64,000 nt of DNA from Trachythela sp. YZ-2020 (taxonomy: Eukaryota; Cnidaria; Anthozoa; Malacalcyonacea; Clavulariidae). Under the pieces are notes generated by a model. It made no database searches and was not told the DNA's origin. It was given only the letters and a program-made list of their open reading frames with translations. A program made the position numbers and the translations under genes. The DNA is taken from the NCBI GenBank assembly GCA_016169945.1, contig JADLSH010000112.1, forward strand, positions 992,001 through 1,056,000, in the 5' to 3' direction. Below are positions 24,801 through 36,301 of this stretch, piece after piece (position 1 is the first letter of the stretch; the number at the start of each line of letters is the position of its first letter).

Positions 24801-25230
24801 ACGGAGAGCCAAGCACGTATCACGAGTGAAGGATGCAATGTGGTCAAGGTGGAGCAAAGAATACGTAAAAGGTCTACGAGAACGACATTGACTGCAGGAT
24901 GCGAAAGGCGTTCGGGCGCCAGCTGTTGGAGAGATCGTCATAGTGAAAGGAGACGAGAAGAATCGAAATCATTGGAAACTAGGAAAAGTCATTGAATTAA
25001 TCTACGGTCGCGACGAAGTGGTACGTGGAGCGAAGGTTCAAACTGGAAAAGGAGTTCTTGAAAGAACACCACAACACTTGTACCCACTGGAACTAAGAAG
25101 CGATGTGCCCGCTGCGAAGCAGAATTTGAATCCAGAGGCACGAACATTCCGTCCAAATCGACGGGCAAAGGAGGAAGCAAGAACCAAAATTCAAACATTG
25201 GCAACTGAAGAGACTCAGATGAGTGACTAA
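21895..25230 (+). pseudogene. BEL/Pao gag-pol, multiply deleted and frameshifted
   Basis: In order: a Gag (DUF1759-like) part with YLRELLDIKVRKTIEALPF (about 21,930-22,185); a junction that skips the protease; the reverse transcriptase N-terminal part (22,190-22,850, with KLRVVYDASA and GDIAKAFLQV); the YVDDLLTGG catalytic box in another frame (about 22,890-22,920); RNase H-side sequence (22,928-23,614, with VYDPLGLVSPI); an integrase zinc-binding part (about 23,900-24,165, with CKSCFGC); the integrase core (24,220-24,891) with Asp in VDFAGP, Asp in SDNGSTF and Glu in WWGGQFE; and a DUF5641-type C-terminus (24,943-25,230). At least two internal deletions, several frameshifts and stops near 23,892, 24,105 and 24,163 make it non-functional. 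I list the breaks only. Confidence 0.85.
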
Positions 25231-25331
25231 GTACATTTAAATGAAAACATTGACTTTGTTGAGTTGACAGTTTACAGTATACTCAGTCTTCTTAAGAACA
25301 TGTAGCTCGTAAGAGCTCCATGGGGGGAGGG

Positions 25332-25498
25332 TGTCGAAGACTGGCGGTCCAATTGGGTTAAAATAACATGAAGTATTTAAAAAGGACTGTCACATGACTG
25401 AGAAGACACATGTGAGCGAAAGAGACAAAACTAGAGACACTTAAATATTATAATAAAGTTCAAACCTTTTATATTGTGTGATTTTATTGCGGATTACA
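25332..25498 (+). repeat. Putative 3' LTR of the BEL/Pao element
   Basis: It follows a GGGGGGAGGG polypurine tract, starts TGTCGAAGAC and ends GGATTACA. It contains a TATTTAAAAAGG promoter-like box and an AATAAA polyadenylation signal (near 25,452). About 167 bp is short for this group. With no 5' LTR for comparison, the ends are inferred. Confidence 0.55.
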
Positions 25499-25820
25499 GC
25501 TGGGGAGGCAAGCGTTCGCGATAAAGTGACGCCACTCCCTCTACCATTCTCCAGGATTCCATTATCTCCCATAAACACAAATAAAAGAGTGTATTTTGGA
25601 ATGTCACTGTCCTTGAATTCTGAAATCAATGACTTGACTATGTTGCTTCTCTTAATAACAATTTCACATACTAGTAATGGAGGCGGTGTCTCGATCTGGT
25701 AATCATCACTGGCTAGAAACTGGAGAAGTTCTTCAGATTCAGCATTAGATGATCCATTGTTTCGATCAACCACAATAACAGGAGATCCGAGGGAGTTACT
25801 TACTATAAACAACAAAAGAG
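25499..25820 (-). pseudogene. Exon resembling the start of a HECT domain
   Basis: The minus frame reads SPVIVVDRNNGSSNAESEEL, then a stretch with IKRSNIVKSLISEFKDSDI and GILENGRGSGVT. R-x-N-V-L..F-K-D..I and EnGxGSGV are typical of the HECT N-lobe start in the cnidarian multicopy HECT proteins. A TTTATAG acceptor-like sequence precedes it at about 25,812. The family continuation after GSGV is lost, and the BEL LTR begins at the exon's 3' edge, so the gene is interrupted here. Same strand and order as the fragments at 26.6 and 17.8 kb. Confidence 0.4.
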
Positions 25821-25839
25821 AGACCACCATTAAGTTTCA

Positions 25840-26533
25840 CTGAAAATCTTATAGTAAGGGGTGCTTGATAAATTTCATTTTCCAATTAGAGATGGGAGCC
25901 TATTTGATTGGGGATATATTAGGGGGGCCTGGTATAGTAGAGGATTTATGGTAATAACACCTAGAATAATTATATTCCCACCTGACAGGTGATTTTCAGT
26001 GCCATGATCAGCATAAGCATAAACAGGAGCATCATTGAATTCTGACTCAGAAACTATGCAACTGACTCAGAAAACATTATGACCCAGTTGCTGATTAAAA
26101 TTCAGGCACTTCATTTGCATTTCCATCTCCCTATTACCTTGCCTGTTCTCATATTCTCTATTTTGAAACTCATGACAAATCCAAAACATTTGCTATCTAG
26201 TTATTTAAAGTGCAATACATATGTGTAACAAAACCTTCTGGCTCATCAGCGAAAAATGTTCGTAAGAAAACCATCACTAGACTCCTCTTATTTTAGGTCA
26301 CCCTTTTTTACCTCTTACAAGAAAGTCATATCTAACTCAAAATGCAACCAATTAAAATGAAATTTTAAAATGTGATAGAGGGAGAGGTTATCAACTCTTT
26401 GCTACTTTTAAAAATTAACATTGTAAACCGGAAGTGCAGTTATAACCAAACATGTGGACTTTTGGGTTGGTACTCGGGAGGTTTGTGGATGTGGGATGAT
26501 AACAAGATCCTTATAAATCAAAGATTTACTTAC
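25840..26533. other. Intron-like or intergenic, no gene seen
   Basis: AT-rich sequence between the two apparent HECT-gene exons. No ORF or repeat that I can place. Confidence 0.35.
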
Positions 26534-26667
26534 AGGTCTTCCCCGTTTTAATGTTGATGATACTGATCTGGTGTGAGCTCGTCGTTTTGAAGTATTTGAG
26601 GTAATTGAGCCAACAGAGCGTGCACAATGCGACCTGTTTCTGAGTGTTGGAAAACGCTGAACAAGTT
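26534..26667 (-). CDS. Candidate exon, basic KRGRP-ending segment
   Basis: Bounded by a good acceptor (ACATTTCAG at 26,668) and donor (GTAAGT at 26,533). The frame without stops reads ELVQRFPTLRNRS, then a basic serine-rich stretch ending TLKRGRP, an AT-hook-like motif. Similar basic linkers precede HECT domains in cnidarian HECT-like genes, and this exon is collinear with the HECT-like fragments downstream on the same strand. That connection is inference. Confidence 0.35.
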
Positions 26668-26678
26668 CTGAAATGTAA

Positions 26679-27010
26679 TGGTGATAATGCTGTTTCAGGA
26701 GCAGGGTTTACATGAAATTGCTGGGTAGACAGTGATGCAACCCGTTCTATGTCTGCATCGTTTACAGATTGCAGAGTTCTTAAAGCCTTTGCAGCTCGTT
26801 GAATAGGTGTTGAAACATTGTTTACACCCACCATGACGAGAACCTGTTGAGATCACGTTTGACGCATGAGGTGACAATTTACCGCCACAAATTCCGCCAA
26901 AATATCTTCTCTAGATTCCTAAATTTCCTGTCGCAACGTTGTATTCATTAAGGACTACATGGATTTCTTCAGGTTTGTTAACTACAAATTGTACCAGGAT
27001 CTGTAAATGT
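26679..27010 (-). CDS. Candidate upstream exon region of the same minus-strand gene
   Basis: The minus frame at about 26,670-26,834 reads VNNVSTPIQRAAKALRTLQS then DADIERVASLSTQQF, which looks like real protein. A second frame at about 26,905-27,000 reads LTEEHLQILVQFVVNKPEEI. I do not recognise a domain and exon borders are uncertain. It is included because codon texture and position fit a gene running leftward into the KRGRP exon. Confidence 0.25.
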
Positions 27011-27185
27011 TCTTCTGTTAATGTCTACCTATAAATCAGATCTGCCTGACCTGGTCATCTTTTGGTCATCTTGGCTCAAATATTTTGCCTTATAAAGAAT
27101 CGGTAAAGGAAAAATTGCCTTTGCATATGTTGAAGCATCTTGCAATGCATAAATTATAAAAAAGTTCACTAAATAACAGGCTAAA

Positions 27186-27420
27186 TTGTGTAAATTGACA
27201 AAGTGTGAATAAAATGAATTGACAAAGTGTGAATAACATAAATTCACAAGGTGTGAATAAACTAATTCAAAGTGTGAATCAATTAATTCCAAAGTGTGAA
27301 TAAAAGAAATTGACAAAGTGTGAATAAACGAATTCACAAGGTATGAATAAACTAATTCAAAGTGTGAATAAACTAATTCAATGTGTGAATAAATTAATTC
27401 ATATCCGAATAAATTAATTA
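27186..27420. repeat. Short degenerate minisatellite
   Basis: About ten imperfect units around ACAAAGTGTGAATAAA, spaced about 19-24 bp, alternating with AATTGAC, AATTCAC or AATTCAA. It directly abuts the left end of the pogo/Tigger element. Confidence 0.75.
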
Positions 27421-29206
27421 CCGTATTTCCCGGAGTATAAGTCGACCAGGCATATAAGTCGACCCCCTATTTTTAGACCCAAAAATCTTGATTTTTACGA
27501 TATCCTGTATATAAGTCGACTCCCTCAAATAGAACAGTTACCGGTATCAGACACAGCATGGTATTTAAGAAAATTTAATATTATGATTATTTATATTATG
27601 ATTATTTACAATTAAATATATGATAACACTAAAATCCTTCAAAGTCACTGTCACTATTATCAGAATCACCGAAAAGTTTGTTGAATTCTTCTGCAGTAAT
27701 ACGATCGTCGAATTGGCGGTCAGCTTCTTCCTCACGAACATCGCTGTCACGCATTTCTTCCTCGTCAGAACTACTGGCATCATCCTCATCAGAGTCCCAC
27801 AGCATGTCATCTTCTGTGCCATCCATGCGGTTTGAAATGGAGCATTTCTTGAAGGAATATACCACGCCTCATGCTTGATTCCTTCCACGCATCTAACACC
27901 CACTGGCAAACAGTTGGCAAAGACGCACGTTTCAAATTTCCCGTCGACGTGAAATCTTGGTCTTCTCTCGCCATCCATTCACACCATTTCTCACGAAGTC
28001 GGTCTTTGAAGGGCTTGTTGAGGCAAACATCTAGCGGTTGCACCACACTTGTTAGACCTCCAGGAATAACTGACAAGTCAGTATTTTCTGCTTTGATATG
28101 GCGCTTCACCCCGTCTGTCAAATGGCCGCTGAATGCATCAAAAACCAGCAAGCTTCTCGTCTTGGATAGGCCACCAGGTCTTGTTCGCCAAACTTTGTCG
28201 TTCCAGATTTTCATCCCGCCTTCGCCCATCCATCCCTTCGCGTGAACATGGATTACAATTCCACGAGGAAATTTATCCTTAGGCATCGTTTTCCTTTTGA
28301 AAATAACCATAGGTTTAAGTTTAGTGCCATCGCCATGCATGCAAGCACTGTGGTGAATCTCACCTTTCATGTCCGCTTGTTCTCACGTAAACAGTTTTAG
28401 CGCCGGCTTTGTTTACAGTTTTGGATGATGGCATGTCAAACCACGTTGGCGTCTCGTCCATATTTCCAATATTCTTGAGCTCGTAGTTATGTTCTTTGCG
28501 AAGATTGATTACGAATGACTGGAAATCCGTTATTTTATCTTCGAGATCTGCCGGAAGTTTCTGCGATATTTTGTTTTCTGTCTAAGAACGAGATTGTTCC
28601 GTTTCATAAAGCGGCTACACCAACTTCTGCGCCCGTGAAGCCAACGATCTTGCTTTTCTTCGCCAACGATCTGGCTTGTAACATGATTTGATTTCTGGTT
28701 ACAACGTAACCAGAAAGTCGATTGTTGTCTATCCATCTTACGAGCTGCTCTTCAAGTTCAGACCAGTGACACTTCGAACCACGATCGGCACATTTTGTCT
28801 TAGGCAGCTGCTTTATTTTAGCTTGCTGTTTCCGCCAATCTCGGACAAGCTTCTCGCTAACTCCAAACTGCCGCCCAGCAGCAGAGTTGTTTGATTTTTC
28901 GGCAAAATCGACAACTTTAAGCTTGAATCGAGCTTCGTAATTTCTTCGTTTGGGAGGCATATTTGCATGTGTTTACGCAGAAAGAAATACCGTAGTGAAT
29001 AACTCAATAAAATGCGGCGATGACGTGTTCTAATTTATTAACAGCTACCGTAGATGCTGATTGGCCCATTTGCTGACATATAGAATGACCAGTATATCCG
29101 GTCTAATTTTTACGCATAATTTTGATATCCGGCCAATAAGTCGAGGTCTATTTTTGAACGTCAATTTTGGGGCGTAGAAAATCGACTTATACTCCGGGAA
29201 ATACGG
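27421..29206 (-). mobile_element. pogo/Tigger-like (Tc1/mariner) transposon, full length
   Basis: It begins CCGTATTTCCCGGAGTATAA and ends with the inverse ATACTCCGGGAAATACGG, flanked on both sides by TA (27,419-27,420 and 29,207-29,208), the target duplication of the Tc1/mariner superfamily. Further copies of ATAAGTCGA and its inverse follow inside both ends. At 1,786 bp it is short for an autonomous copy but still carries most of a transposase. Confidence 0.9.
27628..28960 (-). pseudogene. pogo/Tigger transposase, frameshifted
   Basis: The N-terminal part (28,960-28,604) starts MPPKRRNYEARFKLKV and has a CENP-B/Psq-type helix-turn-helix (AAGRQFGVSEKLVRDWRK), followed by a second DNA-binding half (CHWSELEEQLVRWID). 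The frame shifts near 28,620 (FMKRNNLVLRQKTK is in another frame). The DDE_1 catalytic part carries MDETP near 28,450 (first Asp) and, in 28,370-27,807, VFDAFSGH (second Asp) and QPLDVCLNKPFKD (third Asp). Another shift near 27,860 separates it from an acidic tail (DSDEDDASSSDEEE, ending DSDFEGF). At least three frame breaks make it inactive. The order and the DDD triad are typical of Tigger. Confidence 0.85.
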
Positions 29207-29208
29207 TA

Positions 29209-30145
29209 TTAGAATAATTAAATATATGGCGCGTCATACAGTGGGGAATTGATGTATTGGGGTCATACATGACCCTAATATTCTAATCATTAAGTTTCGG
29301 CACCAAATACATTGTCGACTATCAATAAACAAGGTTTCAAAGCATCAAACCAACATATAATGTATTTGCATGTCGACTGTTTCACACTCACTCATGGCTT
29401 TCAATGATAAATAAAAAAGTTATTAGCATTAACAAAGACTTTACTTGATGTCAGTGCCATTTTATATTTATATAAAGGTTTATAAACAATTGCCAAAATA
29501 CATTACTTTACTACGCAATTTGGTATGGAAGTCCCAGAGATGAATTCAAATTGATGTTTTAATCTTTCTTTTGGTGTTAAGAAGTGATAGTTCGTTGGTT
29601 TTATATGCAAATATAACGTGGCTAATTCAAATATTTGACAGTGACAATATACACAAAACATCACTGCCGATTTTTGCAATTAAAAAACGTAAAAAAGCCA
29701 ACCAAACACTTTTTCAGATGAAAGAGAACAATGTCAATTTTCAAAGCGATGCTATCCCATAATGCTGTGCATTCGAGAACTTAGACTAGGCACCAGGGCC
29801 CAGTGCATTCACAATCTCTTACTGAGATTGCTGAGTTGGCAATTTTAAATAGTTTTATCTTTTCGAAATTGAATCTCACTATATTTGCTTCCAAGAGGTT
29901 GACAGGTCTGTTGAATTCCTATAGGAATTTCTATGTTATTTCAATCATTAATATACTGCAGTATTATATTCCTATAGGAATCCCTAAGATCTAGGACTTG
30001 AACCCACATTCTTCAAACCAACTCGTACATATGTATGGACTTCCCGCACTCCACCACACCTCACATGGAAATTATGTAAATTAATTTGTTATAAAGTAGC
30101 ACTTCATGCGCTATCTAATGCTACAGCCGACATATCTGTAGTATG
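29209..30145. other. Intergenic, no gene seen
   Basis: AT-rich sequence with no coding frame of note. It contains two palindromic words, ATTCCTATAGGAAT, near 29,916-29,929 and 29,968-29,981. The same palindrome recurs in a cluster at 36.3 kb. Confidence 0.4.
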
Positions 30146-30450
30146 CTATAATATACTACAATAAAATACTGCTACTAGCTGACGTTACCTGACAGTATAC
30201 TAATAATAATACACTACAATATATAATACACGGCTGCCACCCGAGAGTATCTGTAGTATACTATAATATACTACAATAAAACACGGCGCTATAACACACG
30301 ATCGTGAAAATGGGAAAAAAATAATTGTAGATCATAATCAACCAATTAAATGACGAGACGAGAAATTAAAGGTGTTATATAAAGTGTATTATTAGTATAC
30401 TGACAGGTAACGTCGGGCTGGTGGCCGTGTTTTATTGTAGTATATTATAG
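30146..30450. repeat. Inverted-repeat (MITE-like) element
   Basis: The left arm (CTATAATATACTACAATAAAA, later GACGTTACCTGACAGTATAC) is inverted at about 30,381-30,450 (GTATACTGACAGGTAACGTC, later TTTTATTGTAGTATATTATAG). A further internal copy of the outer word lies near 30,262-30,285. No clear target duplication. Confidence 0.6.
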
Positions 30451-31664
30451 AATGTAGAAGGTTCAGGTGGATGGATATTTTGAGTGAAATATAAAAAACA
30501 ATATTTTAGACCTGAATGCAAGTGCTGCACCGGAATCGCAATTTTTGTTCATTGCCATTTCGAGTATATTTCGTGTATTTGCCTTTATATAGCAATAGAA
30601 AACGAATTTCGATGTATTGCAATCATTTTGGCTACATTTGTTCAGTTTTGATGCTTTATTTGTTAATGACAGATTCTAGATCCAGTCTCCCAAAATATGC
30701 GCTTGTTTTCGGTCAATAGTGTAATGTTGAGTTAATTAATAACCCATATTATTTAGTTGGGAAACTGGACGCGAGAGAACACATGTGAGAGACAGGACAC
30801 GGAAGAACATGTGTTAAAATACAGCATTAAACTATATTATATTTTCTTGGTTTAAAACAAAAGATAAGACTTTACATTGGCGACGAGGATAAAACAACTT
30901 GTTCTGATAGCTACTAGTCTATTTCAACCACCTCGTATTGCTCCGTTCAACCCCAGTAATATTGGCATTCGCTGGGACCGATGGACAAAACGTCTCGAGA
31001 CATACATCACCGATACAAGGCTTACTGATGATAAACAAATGCATTCCCTTCTTTTATTCTGCGCTGGTGAAGCTGTTCACGAAATATTCGACAATCTACC
31101 TGACTTAGAGGAAGCCAAAGATTACAAAACTACTTTAAACTTCTCACCACAGTATAGGTATTGAGCAGTAAGCTCACTCGGGTCGGAACCTTTGAAGTTT
31201 TTGTCCTTGCGCTTGTCATGCCGCGCATGTTTGGCCGCCATGTTGGCAGTAAGGAAAGAGGAGTGAAGATGTTTAGAATTGAACTGCAGAAACATGGTTT
31301 TTACACTTAAATGGCAATATTTTTCCATTTTCTTTCGCCGATCGGCTTCAGATGGATAAAATAACAAATAGAGGAGGATACTGCTTAGTTTTAGACGCGT
31401 TTGGAGTAAAATAAACAAGCAAAAAGGCAGAAAATCACGACGAAATATGTCAGCTGTTAGGAGTACGTGCGGGATATTGGGCAAAGCTCATTTATTATTA
31501 CCATTGGTCTTAAAAAGTGAGACAAAGGTTTCAATCATGTTGAAAACGGCGTGTATAAGAAAGTCAAAGTTGTTCTCACAAACATTTGAAGTATTCCTGC
31601 AGGAACAGATTGTTCTTATTGCTGTCTAGAGAATACACTGATGGAACATGTACAACTTTACTGA

Positions 31665-31968
31665 GGGGCAGTTTATGATCCCTTACCCAAGATTAAACGA
31701 AGCATGCAATGACTTTGAGGTATTGAAATAAGTCATTTGTTAATGATGCGGAAAAATAACATGATCCTGATGGCTTTGGATTTTGTTCTGTGGGAAAATA
31801 AATGGCAAAATGTTGTTGAGCACTAATTCTTGCGAATATATATTTTTGCATTGATCTATATTTAAATTCTTGTTAGCATGTGCTTGTCTGGTTTCATAAG
31901 GACTTATTTCAATACCTCAAAGTACGCTTTGTTTAATCTCGGGTAAGCGGGATCGTATAAACTGCCCC
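31665..31968. mobile_element. 304-bp MITE, probably PIF/Harbinger-type
   Basis: It starts GGGGCAGTTTATGATCCC and ends GGGATCGTATAAACTGCCCC, flanked by TGA on both sides (31,662-31,664 and 31,969-31,971). The inverted arms continue with ATTAAACGAAGC-type and TTTGAGGTATTGAAATAAGTC-type words. A 3-bp duplication and GGGG termini fit PIF/Harbinger non-autonomous elements. It is nested inside the P-like element. Confidence 0.7.
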
Positions 31969-33154
31969 TGAGAGAGACAACTGTAACTATTGTTTGGAAG
32001 TAATGATATTCAAGATACATTTGTATCGCAAAATATTAAAACTAGCATGAAGATGTGTACACATCTAGGGAGAGGTTTATAAATCCTTGCTCTCAGTGTT
32101 AACCCATTGACTGGCAATGCCCCCACCAAATGTCAGACAATTTTACTCTTTCAGGGGAGAGTATTTGCCACCCACGGTGCATTCTGTGTACAAAAGTGCG
32201 AAGATCTCCAGCATGGATTTTCAAAATTCACAACACAATTTATAATAAAAGTCAAGGTAAAACTGCTGATCTTCTGCGTTAACTTCACACAGAATGCACC
32301 TATGCTTGCCACTTATGTGTTGATATTAGCAGGTGATAATTATGTGTTCCATCACCCTTGCAGATTTGTATGGCCAAAGGTCAGTAGCTAGTGGTTCAGC
32401 ACCCTGGTTTTATTAATGCCAGTGGCATATTGAATAAATTATCAACTTGATGTTTGTTGTGTTGTGTTCTTGTTATATTTAATGCTCAATTATTCAATCT
32501 CTTGAAATTGTTTGATCATTTAACTTAATGACATTTAGGATTAACTTGTCAACATACACCACATTACAGTAAAATAACAAATTAGGTTGCATCAATCAGG
32601 GTGTATTTCAACCTAGTGGTTAACAAGAGACTTGGCATGGTGTATTGTGCAAGAGCAAGAGTTTCCCTTGACTAGTTTACTTTATTGCTTAACTTTGTTA
32701 CATTTCTGACAAAACTTACACAAATGTGCTCTTCTCAAATTTGGCAAATGTCACATTGACTGCTACATACAATATCAATTGAAATATATTTATTTATTGC
32801 TTTATTATATAAAATTCATTTCATTATTTGTTTCTTTTGCATAATTTAACATTAGGGTATATTTGGCTAGATTACAATGTTTACCATATTTCATTGTGAA
32901 CACAACACATGTAGTACTGTAGGAGTAGTACACTCCCACCAAAAAACCTGCAAGTGGTCAACACCCTTTTCTTTTGCCTCCATGTGGATTTCTCTAAATC
33001 AACAAGCAAGCAATGCATTTGTCTGTAGTCTTTGGTTTAAATTGTAACTTAGTTTGGCAAGTGCTTTTTTTATTCTGCCCGATAATGGCAGATGTAGTCA
33101 TGTAGAGAACTTAGTTTCAAACCGAAAAGAAATCTAACACTAAAAGAAAACGCG

Positions 33155-33639
33155 TGGTGTTCAGCAGTTAACTGTTCGAAGAGTGATAGTTCAAGTTTCC
33201 ATCTGAGCCAGAAAAGTACGTTTTACTTCGTCATATTTATAATTATTCTAAAACTATTCCTCAGCCTCCTCAGCTGGAAATTGTGCTGCAGATTTTGATG
33301 ACCTCATCGCTCAGTGTACAGAAACTACCAACATCAGTGCTGGCTACAATACCTCAACCTCAAACCTTGGCGATTGGACCCACCGACTACAAAGATCCAA
33401 ATTGTCGTTTCAAAAACGTCTTCATTTATACAAAGAGTTCTTCTGTTGGAGGTGATATTCTCAAGTTACTCAAGAAAGAACCTGTGCCGTTCCAGTACTG
33501 TGAAGAATTCCTGCTGGAATATCTGCAAAAGCTGTTCTTGAGAATGAGAATATATTACTCGTTGAAATTGGCCAACCGTGATTTTCGGACAACTAAGAAC
33601 AAAAAGGACAGCAAATATTTGAAAGTGTCACATCTTTAA
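33155..33639 (+). pseudogene. THAP/P-type transposase remnants
   Basis: 33,155-33,213 reads WCSAVNCSKSDSSSSFHLSQ, the start of a THAP zinc finger (C-x4-C then Ser-rich F-H). 33,283-33,639 carries a C-terminal piece ending RMRIYYSLKLANRDF then KDSKYLKVSHL, similar to the conserved end of THAP/P-type transposases. The RNase-H-like catalytic middle is absent. It may be a deletion derivative with exons removed, or a heavily decayed copy. Family call from motif recall only. Confidence 0.5.
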
Positions 33640-36301
33640 CCAACATGACTTCAGTCATTATAATCGTTCATATTTTTATTAATGTTTGACATTTATATTG
33701 ACAATTTAGAACTTTAGAAGTGCCTATACAGTGGTCTAGCTACTGCCATAATTTGTTCAGGGAGCCTCTTAGAAGAGAGAACAAAAACCGATCAACTTTG
33801 TTTGGCACAGAGCTGAGAGGACCATAGTTAATCATACTGAAAATATTATAAAAATAAACACAGAAAAACAAGCTATAGACAAAAATATATAGCATACTGC
33901 CACGGCTGCTATTTAGTAGAGTCTAGCAGCCTTATAGTTATAACAAGTTAGAGCACAATTTGTCATTGAAATAGTTTTTCTATTTTACTAAAATTTGACA
34001 ACTTACCTTTCTTTTACAAGTACTAGGCATAGAAAGAAAAATTCGTCCACAAAACCTTGAAATAGCGCCAATTTAAGTTTCAATCATGAAAGTAAACATT
34101 CAGCCCACTCCTATTAAACAGCTGACATTCATCGCAATTTTATGCCTTTTTGCTTGTTTATTTTACTCCAAACGCGTCTAAAACTAACCAGTATCCTCCT
34201 CTATTTGTTATTTTATCCATCTGAAGCCGATCGGCGCAAGAAAACGGAAAATTATTGCCATTTAAGTGCAAAAACCATGTTTCTGTAGTACAATTCTAAA
34301 CAATCTTCACTCCTCTTTCCTTACTGCCAACATGGCGGCCAAACCGGAAGTCGGAAGACTTCGGTAGGACACTTTGAACCCCGAGTGAGGTTACTGCTCA
34401 ATACCTATACTGTGCTTCTCACCGAACATTTTTCACTGAAGAAAAATAAGACATTTGAAATATACAAATTTCGCCTATTACCCAACAATGTTTATCAGAA
34501 ACTGCTTTGAGAGATGACAGCATGATACTTGGGAAACTACTCGAACACGCTCGCGTCCTAGAAAATTCAACAAAACAAGCTTTAGATATGGAAAAAAGCC
34601 TGGCAAATTCCATGAATATAAATGAAGATGAAGCAAATCCACGCCGAGATGAATCATACAACACAAAACGTTATGATAAACGTCGTTCTTCATTTGACAG
34701 CAAACCACCTCAATTTTCACATCAAAATAACCCTCACTCTGATCGCCGAAGCAGCGACAACAGAAATACATCGAAGTGCTATAACTGTGGCAACTTGTGG
34801 CTGCATGTGAGTACTCCTTGCCCGGCGAAAGCTAAGCAGTGTAATAATTGTAATCGTCTAGGACATCTAGCCAAAGTTCGTCGTTCAAATAAACAAACAA
34901 ATTAGCGTCGTCGCAACAGAAAGCACGTCCAAAATGTTAACTATCACCGTAGCCCAGCGACCTCAAGCTCTGAATCTGACGAATATCTTTACTCGGTGCA
35001 AAATGAACAAAATAAGCCAACAGAATTCGAAAAACTAAACTTTGTGCTTATGGTAGTACAACTCCATTGCCGGTTGTCGGCACATTTGTTACAGTGGTTG
35101 AATCACGTCGTTCGGTTGACTTCTGCTATGTTCTATGTTGTCAAAGAGGACCATGGCTCTCTTCTTAGCTACAAAACTGCACATGAACTTGATCTTATCA
35201 GACTGATTTGCCTCTTCCAGGGTGTTGGTTGTTGTGTGATGTTGAAATAAAGCTTCACATCAATCCAAATGTTCCACCTGTTGTGCAACCTGAAAGAAGA
35301 ATCCCTTTCCACCTGAGAAACAAAGTTGCCGAAGAATTACAACGACTTGAGGAAAACGATATTATCGAAGATGCAACTGGCCCAACACCATGGGTGAGTC
35401 CGATTGTTGTAGCACCAATGCCAAAAAATCCGAATGAAGTTTGTGTGTGTGTAGACGTGCAGCTTCCCAATCCCGCCATCCAGCAAGAACGACACCCCTC
35501 TCCTACCGTTGAGGATATCCACTCACTCAATGGCGACAGCTGAACATGATAGAGTCCTGGAGGAAACTTTCAACGCCTGAGCGAAAAAGGACTGACTTTA
35601 AATCCTGAAAAGTGTGTTTTTGACAAGGAAAATCGTGACCCACTCCAAAATCAACCGCTGCGTGAACGCAACATTGCAGAAGAATATGTGACCCTTCTGA
35701 CAACATCTGCAGTTCCACTCGCAATGACATTAGCTGAAATCCAAGATGCCACATTAAGTGATCCAACACTACAAAAGCTTGCTGAACTTCTTTGCTCACA
35801 ACAATGGCACTCAGTTCTGGATACAGATCATCCGGCCTGTTCTGATGATGATGATAAGAGTTTGAACTTAACAGATCTCAAAGCTTTCCACAAAATTCGT
35901 CATTAGTTGACTGTTACTACCAACAATGATACTATACTTAGAGGCTCTCCAATTGTGATGCCCACTGACCTACGCCACCGAGCCCTTCAAGTAGCTCATG
36001 AAGGGCATCAAGGACTCGTCAAAACAAAACGATTACTTTGCGAGAAGGTATGGTTTCCTCGCGTTGATCAACAAGCAGAGGCAATGATAAAGCGCTGTCT
36101 TTCCTGCCAGGCTACAACTCCTGAAAATAAGTTAGAGCCACTTAAAATGTCACCCTACCATCTGGCCCCTTTCTATGGCCCACTCCGCACTATTGATGAG
36201 TATTCACGTTTTGTGGAAGTTGAAACTGTCTCCTCTGCCGCTGCTGTCATACCCAATCGATTGGAGATATGTTTCCGGCTGTCAGCCGACGTCAAACATG
36301 C

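Larger units (their letters stand above)
21880..25498 (+). mobile_element. 5'-truncated BEL/Pao LTR retrotransposon
   Basis: It contains gag and pol remnants in BEL/Pao order followed by a single LTR-like end (25,332-25,498). The 5' LTR and primer-binding site are missing; the left end meets the PIF partner gene near 21,840-21,890. The right end abuts a minus-strand HECT-like exon, so the element appears to have inserted in or beside that exon. Confidence 0.75.
31148..34414. mobile_element. P-element-like DNA transposon, 3.27 kb, long TIRs
   Basis: The termini CACAGTATAGGTATTGAGC and the exact inverse are flanked by a perfect 8-bp duplication CTTCTCAC (31,140-31,147 and 34,415-34,422). The inverted repeats run about 310 bp (31,148-31,461 and 34,110-34,414), with landmarks TGGCGGCC, GACGCGTTTGGAGTAAAA and CAGCTGTT in both arms. 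The interior carries a THAP-like zinc-finger start and a transposase C-terminus. An 8-bp duplication, CA..TG ends and THAP coding together point to the P superfamily; hAT is the main alternative. It sits inside gypsy gag, so it is younger than that copy. Confidence 0.75.
30878..36290 (+). pseudogene. Ty3/gypsy gag-pol remnants, split by a P-like transposon
   Basis: Gag N-terminal part: 30,878-31,139 (with WDRWTKRLETYITDTRL). A 3.27-kb DNA transposon then interrupts it, and Gag resumes after 34,423 (KKNKTFEIYKFRLLP). The next part (34,507-34,905) holds two zinc knuckles, CYNCGNLW..H....C and CNNCNRLGHLA. A reverse-transcriptase N-terminal piece follows (35,240-35,543, with HLRNKVAEELQRLEENDIIE). 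The palm with its YxDD box and most of RNase H are deleted. Integrase H2C2 sequence (35,900-36,130, HEGHQG..C..C) and a small piece of the integrase core (DEYSRFVEVE) come last, with another deletion between them. Stops and frame changes are frequent. I report the breaks only. Confidence 0.8.
30719..36300 (+). mobile_element. Decayed Ty3/gypsy LTR retrotransposon
   Basis: A candidate 5' LTR end (sequence ending GACTTTACA at about 30,875) is followed by TGGCGACGAGGAT, a tRNA-complementary primer-binding-site-like word found at this place in many metazoan gypsy elements. Gag, zinc knuckles, reverse transcriptase, and integrase fragments follow in gypsy order, with large deletions. The 3' end is lost near 36,300, where palindromic repeats and a minisatellite begin. 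The LTR start at 30,719 is a guess. Confidence 0.7.

Noticed and set aside
25332..25498. Solo LTR independent of the BEL remnant
   Set aside because: A polypurine tract and the BEL integrase tail lie directly upstream in the right orientation, so it is best read as the 3' LTR.
32107..32391. 94-codon ORF inside the P-like element
   Set aside because: No domain recognised, AT-rich context, no splice signals. Treated as chance.
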